From: Molanna angustata
Lineage: Eukaryota > Arthropoda > Insecta > Trichoptera > Molannidae
Reading direction: 5' to 3'
DNA length: 64,000 bases
Assembly: GCA_963576475.1 (NCBI GenBank)
Contig: OY754980.1
Coordinates: 5,151,492-5,215,491, forward strand
This document shows, piece after piece, positions 40,878-52,190 of this stretch; position 1 is the first letter of the stretch, and every line of letters starts with the position of its first letter. The translations under genes and the position numbers were made by a program. The notes beneath the pieces are model-generated. The model was not told the origin of the DNA and did not search any database. It saw only the letters and a list, made by a program, of their open reading frames with translations.

Positions 40878-43842
40878 AAGTATTACATTTCAATGGACAA
40901 CGATTTTGAACTATGCACTTGGAATGTGAGATCCCTCTACAGACCAGCTGCACTACGATTATTGACAGAACAATTAACAAAGTATAAAGCAGATATAACA
41001 GCATTACAGGAAATTAGATGGTTGGGGAAGGGAGCTATTGAAAGAAGAGAGCATAATATATACTATAGCTGTCATGATAAACATCATACACTGGGCACAG
41101 GATTTGTAGTAGCAAAGAGACTAAAACACCTTATCATAGACTTTAAAGCAATTGATGAACGTATGTGTACTATCAGAATGAGGGGTAAATTCCTCAATTA
41201 CTCTATAATCAATGTACATGCTCCGACAGAGGAAAGCACAGAGGAAGAGAAGGATGGTTGGTATGAAAGTCTGACAAGGGCATACGATAGGTGTCCCCGT
41301 GGAGATATAAAAATCGTCATAGGGGATCTAAATGCCAAAGTGGGAAATGACGGCATTTATAAACCAACCATAGGCTTGCACAGTCTGCACAATGATTGTA
41401 ACGATAATGGTAGCAGATTAATAGACTTTGCGGCCTCCCATAGCATGGTCATCGGAAGCACACTATTCAAACATAAGTCGATTCATAAAGCCACCTGGAA
41501 GTCACCAGACGGAGTGACCTGTAACCAGATAGACCATATACTGTTAGATGGTAGACACGCATCAAACCTTCTAGATTGTAGAACATACCGTGGTGCAAAC
41601 ATTGATTCAGATCACTACCTGGTAATTAATAAGATAAGAGCCAGAATATCAATGGCTAAGATGCACAAGTCAACAAAATCTACAAAATTTAATACACAAT
41701 CACTAAAAGACCATGATAAGCGTAAACAGTACATGGAAGGACTAAGCAGGAAATTAATAGAAGTCAACGAAAACCAAGATCCTAATAACTTATGGAACGA
41801 ATGCCAAAGTATTATTAGAAATACTGCAACTGAAGTACTTGGACAAATTGACCCAAAAAGAAGAAATGAGTGGTTTGACAACGAATGTGCAGAGGCAACG
41901 AGAAAGAAGAATGAAGCATATCTCAAACAGCAGCAACGAAATACCAGAAGTGCAACAGATGAATATAAACAGAGAAGAAGAGAGGAGAAACGGGTTCACA
42001 GGAAGAAAAAGAAGGAATGGGAACAACTACAAATCAATGATTTGGAAAATCTCAACTCTCAGAAAGAATGCAGGAAATTCTTCCAGAAGTTAAATCATCA
42101 GCGAAAAGAGTATAAGCCGAGAATGACTGCATGCAAAGACAAGAATGGTGAAATATTGAATGATAAGGTGGATATATTGAAACGTTGGGCCCAGCATTTT
42201 GAAGATCTCTTAAATAATGATAGTGACACTAGTGATAATGACATAGATAATTTGTACACTGAGGAAGATGACAATATGCTGCCTCCAAGTATGACAGAAG
42301 TCAGAACAGCACTTAAATGCTTAAAAAATAATAGATCCCCAGGTCATGATGATATCCCTAGCGAGCTTCTCAAATACGGAGGAGAATGTTTGATTACAAT
42401 ACTGCATGGAATGGTTGAGAGGGCGTGGAGTCTCGAAACTTTGCCTGACGACTGGAAGATGGGAGTTGTATGTCCCCTACATAAGAAGGGAGATGCAATG
42501 GAATGTACTAACTATCGCGGTATAACCCTCCTAAATACAGGCTATAAGATGTTTGCCAGCATCCTTTTTGCCAGACTACTACCATACGCAGAAAAACTGG
42601 TGGGACAGTATCAAAGCGGATTCCGCCCAGGAAGATCCACTATAGACCAAATATTCACTCTCCGCCAAATACTGGAAAAAACCCTGGAATATAATATCGA
42701 CACATACCACCTTTTTATCGATTTCAAAGCTGCTTATGACAGTATCAACAGAGTGCACTTGTATGAGGCGATGAAGTATCTGGGAATTCCAAACAAACTC
42801 ATAAGGATGGTAAGGCTCACTATGGTCCAATCGCAGTGTAGAGTTCGGATTCAAAGCGACACTTCTGAACCGTTTTATGCATTACATGGCCTTCGTCAAG
42901 GAGATGCCCTGGCTTGTCTGCTCTTTAACATTGCTTTGGAGAAATGCGTGAGAGAGTCTGGAATAGAAACAACTGGGACGATATTCTATAAAGCAACCCA
43001 AGTACTGGGGTACGCAGATGATATTGACGTAATTGGTAGATCACAGCGGGCAATGACGGAGACATTTGTTGAGCTAGAGAGGGCTGCTAATGGAATGGGC
43101 CTTCACATCAACGCTAGTAAGACTAAATATATGCCAGTCACCAAAACTGTTCACAATAACCAGACCCCCACTACAATCAATATAGGCTCTCACACAATAG
43201 AATCCGTTAGAAGTTTCACCTATCTGGGATCAATGGTGACTGATGTGAACGACATATCCACTGAAATCAAGCGCCGAATATTCATGGCTAATAGATGCTT
43301 CTATGGTTTAAGAAGACATCTTGCATCTCGGGTGTTGTCGAGGAAAACAAAGGTCACCATTTACAAAACATTACTACGTCCTATACTGACATACGGCTCT
43401 GAATGCTGGGTACTGAGTAAAAAAGATGAGACATCTCTACTGGTGTTTGAGAGAAAAATACTCAGAAAAGTATTCGGCCCAATCCAGGAAAACGGAGTTT
43501 GGAGAATACGACACAACACAGAGGTCTACAATGTTTACAAAGAACCAAACATCGTAAAAATCATCAAAACAGGGAGGCTGAGATGGGCAGGGCACGTCCA
43601 AAGAATGAGTGATGAAAGAGTGCCAAAAAGGATCATTTATTTAAAGCCCCAAGGTAGACGTAGTGTCGGTAGACCCAAACTCCGATGGCTGGATGGTGTG
43701 CAGCGGGACGTAGAAGCAGTTGGAATAAGGGATTGGAGGAGTGCCTGTCAGGATAGAGGAAGATGGCGACGAATGCTGGAGGAGGCCAAGGTCCACAACG
43801 GGCTGTAGAGCCAGTGATGATGATGATGAAGTATTACATTTC
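40878..43842 (+). mobile_element. Near-full-length RTE-type LINE with perfect 14-bp TSD
   Basis: AAGTATTACATTTC at 40878-40891 is repeated exactly at 43829-43842. The element is 40892-43828, with a single large ORF starting one base inside the 5' end and a TGATGATGATGATG tail following the stop by a few bases. A single ORF, a minimal 3' UTR and a trinucleotide tail are features of the RTE clade. Perfect TSDs and the undamaged frame point to a recent insertion. Confidence 0.93.
40893..43808 (+). CDS. RTE-type LINE polyprotein: AP endonuclease and reverse transcriptase
   Basis: 971 codons, uninterrupted. The AP-like endonuclease (about residues 1-250) has 'CTWNVRSL' (8-15), 'ALQEIRW' with Glu near 41, 'INVHAPTEE' (about 108), 'IGDLNAKVG' (about 147) and 'SDHYLVINKI' (about 244). 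A basic linker follows ('KRRNEWFDNECAEA', a Lys/Arg-rich coiled stretch at 330-400). The RT (about 460-760) has 'NNRSPGHDDIPSELLK', 'WKMGVVCPLHKKGD', 'NYRGITLLNTGYK', 'QSGFRPGRSTIDQIF', 'FIDFKAAYDSI', 'GLRQGDALACLLFN' and the catalytic 'LGYADDIDVIG' (about 704). The C-terminal block is 'RLRWAGHVQRM', 'GRPKLRWLDGV'. It nicks target DNA and reverse-transcribes its own mRNA. Length is near the family norm; a few N-terminal residues may be missing because the ATG abuts the TSD. Confidence 0.95.
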   Translation: MDNDFELCTWNVRSLYRPAALRLLTEQLTKYKADITALQEIRWLGKGAIERREHNIYYSCHDKHHTLGTGFVVAKRLKHLIIDFKAIDERMCTIRMRGKFLNYSIINVHAPTEESTEEEKDGWYESLTRAYDRCPRGDIKIVIGDLNAKVGNDGIYKPTIGLHSLHNDCNDNGSRLIDFAASHSMVIGSTLFKHKSIHKATWKSPDGVTCNQIDHILLDGRHASNLLDCRTYRGANIDSDHYLVINKIRARISMAKMHKSTKSTKFNTQSLKDHDKRKQYMEGLSRKLIEVNENQDPNNLWNECQSIIRNTATEVLGQIDPKRRNEWFDNECAEATRKKNEAYLKQQQRNTRSATDEYKQRRREEKRVHRKKKKEWEQLQINDLENLNSQKECRKFFQKLNHQRKEYKPRMTACKDKNGEILNDKVDILKRWAQHFEDLLNNDSDTSDNDIDNLYTEEDDNMLPPSMTEVRTALKCLKNNRSPGHDDIPSELLKYGGECLITILHGMVERAWSLETLPDDWKMGVVCPLHKKGDAMECTNYRGITLLNTGYKMFASILFARLLPYAEKLVGQYQSGFRPGRSTIDQIFTLRQILEKTLEYNIDTYHLFIDFKAAYDSINRVHLYEAMKYLGIPNKLIRMVRLTMVQSQCRVRIQSDTSEPFYALHGLRQGDALACLLFNIALEKCVRESGIETTGTIFYKATQVLGYADDIDVIGRSQRAMTETFVELERAANGMGLHINASKTKYMPVTKTVHNNQTPTTINIGSHTIESVRSFTYLGSMVTDVNDISTEIKRRIFMANRCFYGLRRHLASRVLSRKTKVTIYKTLLRPILTYGSECWVLSKKDETSLLVFERKILRKVFGPIQENGVWRIRHNTEVYNVYKEPNIVKIIKTGRLRWAGHVQRMSDERVPKRIIYLKPQGRRSVGRPKLRWLDGVQRDVEAVGIRDWRSACQDRGRWRRMLEEAKVHNGL

Positions 43843-45085
43843 GTTATATTTTACAGTTGTTTTGAATTTTTTTTTACTAAACGATGATGTTAACTATGAA
43901 AACCCATCAAAAATGGCGCATAATTTTGGAGTCGAAATGAACGCTCAATCAATTTTATGCCCCTTCCGATCAATTTTATGTTCCGCAGTATGTAATCAAC
44001 CTTTGTAATGTGGCTAAAATGGCTTCCCATCTTTTTTATTTAATAATATATACGTATCTTTCATTTCCTTCCGTAGACTTACAATAAAAAACATTACAGA
44101 TAAACAATACATGGGCATAATAAGCTTAAATGGAAATTAAAAATAATACAACTAAATGCTTTTTGACCTTCAGACATTACAGAAAACACGATTCTACTAT
44201 GTATAATGATGATAATCATGTTATTTAACATATGTACAAAACTATAATTAACATTAAAACAATTATCACAATGGGTCTAAATAATTACTATATACAAATA
44301 TAACATTTACAATGCTTGTTTGACATTTAAAACAATAATATAAAATACCAGGTTGTCTTATAACACATAACAGTACCAAGAACCTGTTACACAATACAAA
44401 AATTGCAATCCTTTGATAAATTTTAGTAAAAATGAAAGAGGATTAACATAGAATAAATACACTAGTTTTAGTTTTACAATTAAGTATGACTGAGGAAGAT
44501 GCGGTTGAGTAAAATAACTCATTCGTCGTTCAAACAAAGTTTTATTGTTGTATTGTTGTAATGAAATAATGAACATAGTAATCATAAAACTATTGATAAT
44601 ATCACGATTATTTAATTACAGGTATTATTAATTTATTCAGAGTGCGCTTGAGGTCCTAACAATCTGATGATAACCTTTGATAAGCCGAAACGGGTTAGCG
44701 AGTGGCTTTAATAAATAAAAAATAAAACTAGTGTTTTATTCTACGTCGTGGAGTTTCAAAATATTGTACGTCGACAAACTAAATGAATGAAAGGATACAT
44801 TTTACAGGGCTTGCGACCTGCCGTCAATTTGTTATCGTTCACAAATTGTGTCTTTATTAATGAGTTTTATTGTTTATTTTATTTTAAAAATATTTTTATG
44901 ATTGTAAGAGGGCATATAACGCTAAATCTAGTGACTGAAAATATGATATATTAAAACCGCCTAATACACTATGAAGTTACGTGTTAGTAAGGGTAACTAT
45001 CGCGTACGTTAAAAAAGGTTTATACGTGATTTAAATTATCGGAAATCAAATATTTGTCGATTTTCTGCATTTCAAGAACAAACCT
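43843..45085. other. unassigned AT-rich DNA
   Basis: No gene recognised. 'aagccgaaacgggttagcg' at about 44683 resembles a LINE or SINE 3' terminus but has no partner here. Confidence 0.4.
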
Positions 45086-45270
45086 GGGGGGCAAGTCTGG
45101 TTCGACCGGCGAAATCAAAACCCTAGTGATTACCCATATCATGGATATAATTATCGTATGGAGTTCTATGACATCTAAAGATATTATAGAACTCCATATA
45201 ATAATTATATCCATGATATGGGTAATCGTGATGGTTTTGATTTCGCCGATTGAACCAGACTTGCCCCCCC
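45086..45270. mobile_element. Palindromic MITE (family P), copy 2
   Basis: GGGGGGCAAGTCTGGTTCG to the inverse ...CCAGACTTGCCCCCCC. Nearly identical to copy 1, with full-length inverted arms and a short central loop. Confidence 0.92.
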
Positions 45271-46012
45271 TGACTTGAAATGAAAAAAATATCACGAAGA
45301 TTCACTTTGATTTTATCCACTCTTTAAGCACACAAAAAAATTATTTCTCTACGACACATAGCTATGGAGGAATTAAAAAAATGCTGTAAATAAGGATATG
45401 TTTAATATTTTTTAAGGCAATTTATGGTGAATTTTAAAATTGTGTGACGAACATTCACTAGAGAAATCTCAAAAACACTTTGGTTATTTTTTTTAGAAAC
45501 ACTCTGTTTAACATTTTTGAGAAATTATATTCTAAAAATGTGTGTTTAGGTTAACATGCCCTCTTAAACAGTAAATTGAAATCATCGGGCTAGACATTTT
45601 ATTTTTGAATCATCTTTAGATAAGTCAATCCTGAGAAAATTGATGTAAATAAAGGACAACAAAAATGTTTTTTATACTGTTAGTGAATAGCTCCATTTCA
45701 TTTTTTTTTTTCACAGAAAAATACTGACAAAAGACATTTTAACAAAGGAAGAAGATGATAATCTTTTATGGCTAATATTAAAAGAAGACCCTGAATTAGA
45801 TAACATAATATATTTCTGAAACAGTTTTCTTAGAAGTGTTGTATGGTTTATTTTTTAATTGATAAATTAAATTAAAAAAAAGACATTTGAACAAGAATCA
45901 ACGTAGGTACAAAATGGAATTATATTACAAAAGTAATATTATTAAATTGAACATAAAAAAATAAAAAAAATATGTCCGTCAACATTGGTTTTTTTTTGTA
46001 GCTGCGAGTCTA
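45271..46012. other. unassigned AT-rich DNA between two MITE copies
   Basis: No gene or repeat partner recognised. Confidence 0.4.
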
Positions 46013-46173
46013 GGGGGGGCAACTCTGGTCAAACGGTGAAATCAAAACCCTTATTAATACCCATATCATGGATGTAATTATCATATGGAGTTCTATAATA
46101 TGTAAGGATATTATATCCATGATATGGGTTATCACGAGGGTTTTGATTATACCGTTTGACCAGACTTGCCCCC
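46013..46173. mobile_element. Palindromic MITE (family P), copy 3, shortened
   Basis: 'gggggggcaactctggtcaaacggtgaaatc' to '...gattataccgtttgaccagacttgccccc'. The central part is about 20 bp shorter than copies 1 and 2, and the arms differ from them at the same position on both sides (CAAACGGT/ACCGTTTG), so the arm change is compensated. Confidence 0.88.
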
Positions 46174-48727
46174 TTCAGCTGATTATTTTTGTTTAACGAC
46201 ATACTTAATTACACGTAAATACGTTATAATCAGGTGACATTTAAGACTGACAAAGAAATCACCCTAGAGCATTGCAATTAAATGATAAACAAATCACAAA
46301 AATAATTATATTTCAATTAAGTTTTCATTGTTAGCATATTAAATTACTCGAAAGCAATTAAAAATAACCATATTTATACAACACAACAATTTTGTATACA
46401 TATTAACGTTAAATTATTCAACCGTTAGAAAATTGGAAAAAAAATATGACTCGACTGATTAAAAGATAACAAAATTGATATTGTGAAGTATCTCATGACA
46501 CATAATTGGGAAATAAAAATAAATTAAATGATTTAAATTAAAATACAATGGAGATAACGCAACGAATAACGTAAATGTATATATATGTGGTATTTTTTTA
46601 TTATTTTAATAATATCGAAATATATTTTATACAATATTTTTTGCCTATTCTTTTCGCTGTTGTATGCAATTTAAAATACATTTTTAATATATAACATAAA
46701 GCCACTAACTCGAAAAAAAAACTGTAATCACATAACATCTAAAAATGCTGCGTAAAAATATACAAAAAAAACATTTTTTTGTATGTAGGTAGTTGTTATA
46801 ACTAGTACAGTCATTTTAGCATCACTACAGAGGTGTATTTTTTACATATAAAATTGAGTAAATATATTTACTACAAACATATCATGTTTTTTTATTTTAT
46901 AATGTAACAATTACACAAATAAATATGTAACTATTTATAATGATAGTTACAGAACGTATACAATGAGGAAATCATATCGTAACATACTGACTTTGTCGTG
47001 TTTGTTTGTAGGTATTAAGCAAAATCTCAAGATGCCGTATTCAAGAACCGATTTCTTGTGAAATTTCGATTCGTTCGAGTCGAAGAACAAATAATGATAA
47101 TAATAATAATAATATGCGAAACGAAAATCGAAAAACTCGCAAAGAATCGATTCAAGAACAAAGGTTATCTTTAAACGTCTCGGGACTAGTTCTTTAAATT
47201 ACAATATACAATACTTATTAAATAATACCTATATATCATGATGTATATTTACAATATTAAAAATAAAATTTGAAGGATAACGAAGCAGTCGTTTTTGAGT
47301 GTCCCAGAAAAGCGAGATTTCACAAAGATAATTATAATATCAACAGCACACGACGCAAGATAAACATATTTTTTTTATATCGTGTCTCTCTGCAACGCGC
47401 GAAGGTTCGAAATATGGCAAAAACTTTCATAATTCAAAGGTTGAGAATCAAGATGGCGGCGGCGATGTCTCCGACAAACGACAGGAGATGTGAAATGTAT
47501 AATGCATTAACAGACAAAATAGCAAAAAATAATGAACAAATTGCCGGAATTATTAGCGTGATTACTAATAAAAGGAAAAACGCCAGTTAACTTTCAAGAT
47601 ATCAATCAATATACTTAAAAATAACCCATCTATCACCGAGAAAAAATAGACTGAAAACACAGAATTCCTTTAAAATAATCCTTACTCTAGATATAATAAA
47701 TGGAATTTTTTTAATGTCATTTTAGTGATAGATCAATCCATAAACTTTACACATTTGACTGATGATATGTTATAGACAATTTTATGGTTATAAATTAAAA
47801 AAAAATGATTAGGCATTATTTTTTTGCTATTCCACAGTCTACACTATTTTTAAATGTAATTTGGCTATTACATACAACATGTTGTAGTAGTCAAATCATA
47901 CAAAAAATAATTTATATACTTTTGATTCAGTTCTCTGATGATAGAGATCTAAAAAAGTTGTATATTACAAAGATTTTTGTATATTTTTGACCGTGTAAAT
48001 TGCTTCTGAGAACTGTGTTTTGTAAAGACCATTTGTCAGTAGTTGCTTCATTATCAGCACCTTCAAAGCGTTGCAGAGAGACGAACATCAGAGTAGGATA
48101 ACCATTAGCTATTGAATAATTCATGTACACGGAAAGATCTCAGAAGACTCTGACTGCGTTACAATTGAACAGTCCCCGGCAGATGCGCACGTCGAGATTT
48201 GTGATGATACAGAGGCATGCCGAGCCGAATGGACCGGCGTCGAACAATGAGATACAGAAGAAAAAAATACAACATTGTAGAGATATGACAATGGGGCATT
48301 CGAGAGACGGTGGGAACCTAAAGATGCGAGACCAGACTAGAAGATGAAGGCATTATTGCTTGAACGAGACTAAATAAATAATTGTAAAACCTCAATTTTA
48401 TTCTTCTACGCGCGCTCGGTCGGAACTAGGGCTTGGATAAGGCGGACATTATTTCATTTTCGACACAGTTTTATCGACGGAAATTCGCGGTGTTGATAAA
48501 AAAAACACTACCATGATAATTCATTATATAGCTGACATAAATATTGTAGACCACAATTGTGAAAAATTTACAATAAAGTCTAAGCGCTTCCAAAGTACAC
48601 AATTACACAGAAGATGATTCAACTGTTAAGATCACATCCGAATGTGATGAGGTAACCATCGAAAGGCTTTTATTATAAACTCATTACGCAGGTAAGAAAC
48701 GTATAAACGATTATTGTAAATAATGAA
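46174..48727. other. repeat-poor AT-rich DNA, no gene assigned
   Basis: The frames 47270-47590 and 48123-48347 (plus) have no recognisable domain. A (TAA)n run lies at about 47093-47114. A CpG-containing patch 'ctacgcgcgctcggtcgg' at 48406-48423 stands out from the AT-rich background. I cannot assign exons. Confidence 0.4.
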
Positions 48728-49083
48728 ATGTTCACAATATTGTCTGTCGTATTGGCGATTATGTTAAAAGGAACACTCACACTATTTATTGCACTATTTC
48801 CTGTCGTATTAGCTATTTGACAATAACGAGACATTCACACTATTGCCTGCAGTATTTATTTATTTATTTAAATAAATAAATAAACATTCACACTATTGCC
48901 TACAGTATTAGATATTACTGGAAATAATGGTACATTCAAACTATTTCCTGTCGTATTAGCTATTTGACAATAACGACACATTTACACTATTGCCTGTAGT
49001 ATTAGATATTACTGGAAATAATGGGACATTCACACTATTGCCTGTAGTATTAGCAATTACTGACAATAATGGGACATTCACAA
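48728..49083 (+). repeat. ~48-bp minisatellite, about seven to eight units
   Basis: Units begin 'cattcacactattgcctgtagtatta' and alternate between two right halves: 'gatattactggaaataatggga' and 'gctatttgacaataacgaca'. One unit is expanded by a (TTTA/AATA)n palindrome at 48855-48887. No coding frame. Confidence 0.88.
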
Positions 49084-52009
49084 CGACGTATTATTTTTTA
49101 AGTTTTCAAAACAAGCATCGATAAGATAAAGATCATTATTTATACTCGACAATTGAGACATTAAGATTGTAGATATTGATTCGAAATATTAATTAAAACA
49201 AAATATATATTACAGTCGTAATTCTACTTCAAATTAAATTATATATAAACTCACATATTATAAAGTAGAACACAAAAAGCTAAGTATTATTACAGTTTGA
49301 TACGTGTTTTGTTGAAATTAGTTTAAAAAAATGTTATCAGTTATACGAGACAAGTTAATCCTAATGCAAGTTTAGATGTTTTCTAATTATGACTTATACG
49401 TTATTTTCTGGGTATGTGTATTAATTTTCATATCGTTAACACTGTGAAACTTTTTGTATAATTTAATTTCCTGCAATTCACCTGTTTTACTCTATATAAA
49501 ATAGCTCATTTATGAAACAAAATATTTATTTATTATCATAAGCATTATCACAATGAATCAAAAAATATATATAGATAAGTTAACGGTTAAATTCCACAAA
49601 ATCAAATCACTTTTGTCAAATCACAAAAAACTCACGAAAACGAAAAATTAACACGTACCTATAACTACTGAATAACATACCCTCTGGAAAAATCTTTCTA
49701 TGGGTTAATTAACTGTTATACCGACAAATAAATTCATAGTTTAATTTATTAGGGAGGTCACACAAAATAAAAACAAAAAATTGATGTAAATATTCTTAAC
49801 TAACCTCAGTGAACAAAATATATAGGTAAAGATACCTTCAGGAATAAAATAATCACGCATTTCATATCATTTTTTGCTGAATATAATGAATGACAAACTT
49901 GTAATGTCGCTACATTCAGTTTTGGGATTACATTAACCGGTATTCGAACAATACAAAACGGCCACAATTTACGCGGTATCACTAACCGGTATTAACCGAG
50001 CCTCAGTCACAATGCTGTTTCATCAAAGACATCCAACAATAACCACCTTACAATGCGCTTAAAATATTCAATTGAATTCTGTTCCACGTACGGTCGAAAA
50101 ACCTCAATTCATTCTAAATGAGTTTCAATCAATAGACACTCTATCTTCATACATCATTGGCCAAAGTCCATCTCGGCAATTCAATACCTTTTCAATTCTA
50201 TACAGAAATATTATTCAAAAGAAAATTACCATCGGTATATACTGGACCGGACCCGCTTACAACATCGGGTATATTTTCATGGAATGAAATGAATTCATCT
50301 TTTCACAAATGAATTTATCTTTATACAAACGAATTTATTTTATATGAAAAAATAAAGTAACAACTTGCGTCCATATTCGTTAAACGTAAAAGAACTCGCT
50401 ATTGTATTGGTCTATTTTTTAAGATCGGTTATACTTTCGTGAGATGATATTAATCAATCTTTAATATGTACTTATCTATAAATAAACTTAATGAATGTTT
50501 ATAGAACAGTATTTATTTTACACAAAAAAATTATCTTTATACAGTTACTAGGATGGCCGATTCATTAAAAAAAAGTAATTATTCGCTAGTTCAAAGTAAT
50601 TTAACAATATTATAGTGATACGATTAACGATCATCAAAAAAAAAAAACATTTTGTTTTCAACAAAGTACGAACATTCTGATAAAGAGCGATTTTCTAAAT
50701 AAAAATGCGTATTTATTAGTAAGTCCGATATAAAAATATACCTACTTTAAAATCATCAATCTTTCATTATTTATTTTCTAACTAGGCGAAGATCGTCGTG
50801 GGTGTCGTCTGAATTAAATTATCTCGACGCCCCACCAATCATACATTTCAAATAAGGTAATTTTGAAAATTTATTCGTAAGGCCGATAACAGTTTCCAGA
50901 GGATAAGTCAGAAGTGTACATATTTGTCCTAAACAAATACAACGAATAATCTAATAAAATCACACGTATCTTTTTATTAACTGTTATTGAGAAAGTGTGA
51001 ATATTTTTAACTTCAAATCTATTTAATTTTTACTCAGATATTATGTCGTAAGTAAGATACAAATTATGCGTTCATTTTATGGAAATCTTTACGGCCTTAC
51101 GGAGAGGATTATTGACAAATAAGAACTGTCTGAGCGTATACTTATATATCGTAAATGCCGCGGTAAGTAACAGATAAGAATCATTTTTTTCGTCGGTAAA
51201 AAAAGCAATGGTAAAAATTATATGCGTGCTTTTAATATTTATAAGAGATAACAAATTTTAATGCTGATATAGGTATTTTATTATTATAAAAAAAGGTTAT
51301 TTTTATATAAATTACTCTGCGATTATCCGGAATATTTATGAAATTTCATCACTAAATTATTTTAAAAGCAATACATAAAGGTCAAACCAGTTCATTTCGT
51401 ACATAAAATTGATACAGACATAAACAAGACGAATAACAAAAGTATTATCTCTTGAGAAGATGTATTTTTTTAATACAAAAACTATTAGAAAAAAAAACAA
51501 TGCGACGTGATATTGCAAAACAGTATTTGAAATATTGATTTTGTAGATTGACACAGCATTTACATTGTAGAAACGATCGCGGCGAAACGATAGTCCCGTT
51601 AAAAAAGGGAAACAAATTGTAGAATATTAAATGTTGTATGGTTTTACACTGAATATAATGAATAAGTATATTATAGGTATATTATATTTATTTGCTATAG
51701 ATAACAAGACAACTATTTACAGACATGGCACTCAAACAAGTATCGTCAGAATCGAATAAAAACCATGCGTAAGTATTACTTTATAAAAATGTAGTCTACA
51801 CCTTCAAAATGCTTTATAAATCTAAATAAAAATCGTAAATGGGATGGGATTAAAAATGCTTTAGTTTGCATTTCATTGTAAAACTGAAAAAATAAATTCG
51901 AGAGAAATTCGAAAGAAAAGACCCTTGCCAGGAGAAACAATCGTCCTACAAAAAGAAAAATGAATAACATTCGAACCAAATGTGTCAGTGAAAACTGATG
52001 ATGTGATAA
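49084..52009. other. repeat-poor AT-rich DNA, no gene assigned
   Basis: Only short frames. 'cacaatttacgcggtatcactaaccggtattaaccg' and the inverted 'accggtattcg' near 49.94-50.0 kb form a small direct/inverted set (ACCGGTATT three times within about 60 bp). No known gene seen. Confidence 0.4.
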
Positions 52010-52190
52010 GTCTGGTCCAACCGGCGTGATCAAAAACCTCGTGATTACCCATATCATGGATATAATTATCATATGGAGTTCTATGACATGTAAAGATATT
52101 ATAGAATTCCATATAATAAGTACTTATATCCATGATATGGGTAATCGTGAAGGTTTTGATTACGCCGGTTGGACCAGACTTGCCACCCTA
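52010..52190. mobile_element. Palindromic MITE (family P), copy 4, diverged ends
   Basis: 'ataagtctggtccaaccggcgtgatcaaaa' mirrored by 'ttttgattacgccggttggaccagacttgcc'. The left terminal G run is lost. The arms carry paired differences from copies 1 and 2 (CCAACCGGCGT/ACGCCGGTTGG). Confidence 0.88.

Noticed and set aside
47270..47590. 106-codon frame as a possible exon
   Set aside because: No recognisable domain; weak, no convincing splice context or repeat relation.
48123..48347. 74-codon basic frame
   Set aside because: Faint resemblance to LINE C-terminal Arg-rich blocks but no conserved motif; not enough to annotate.
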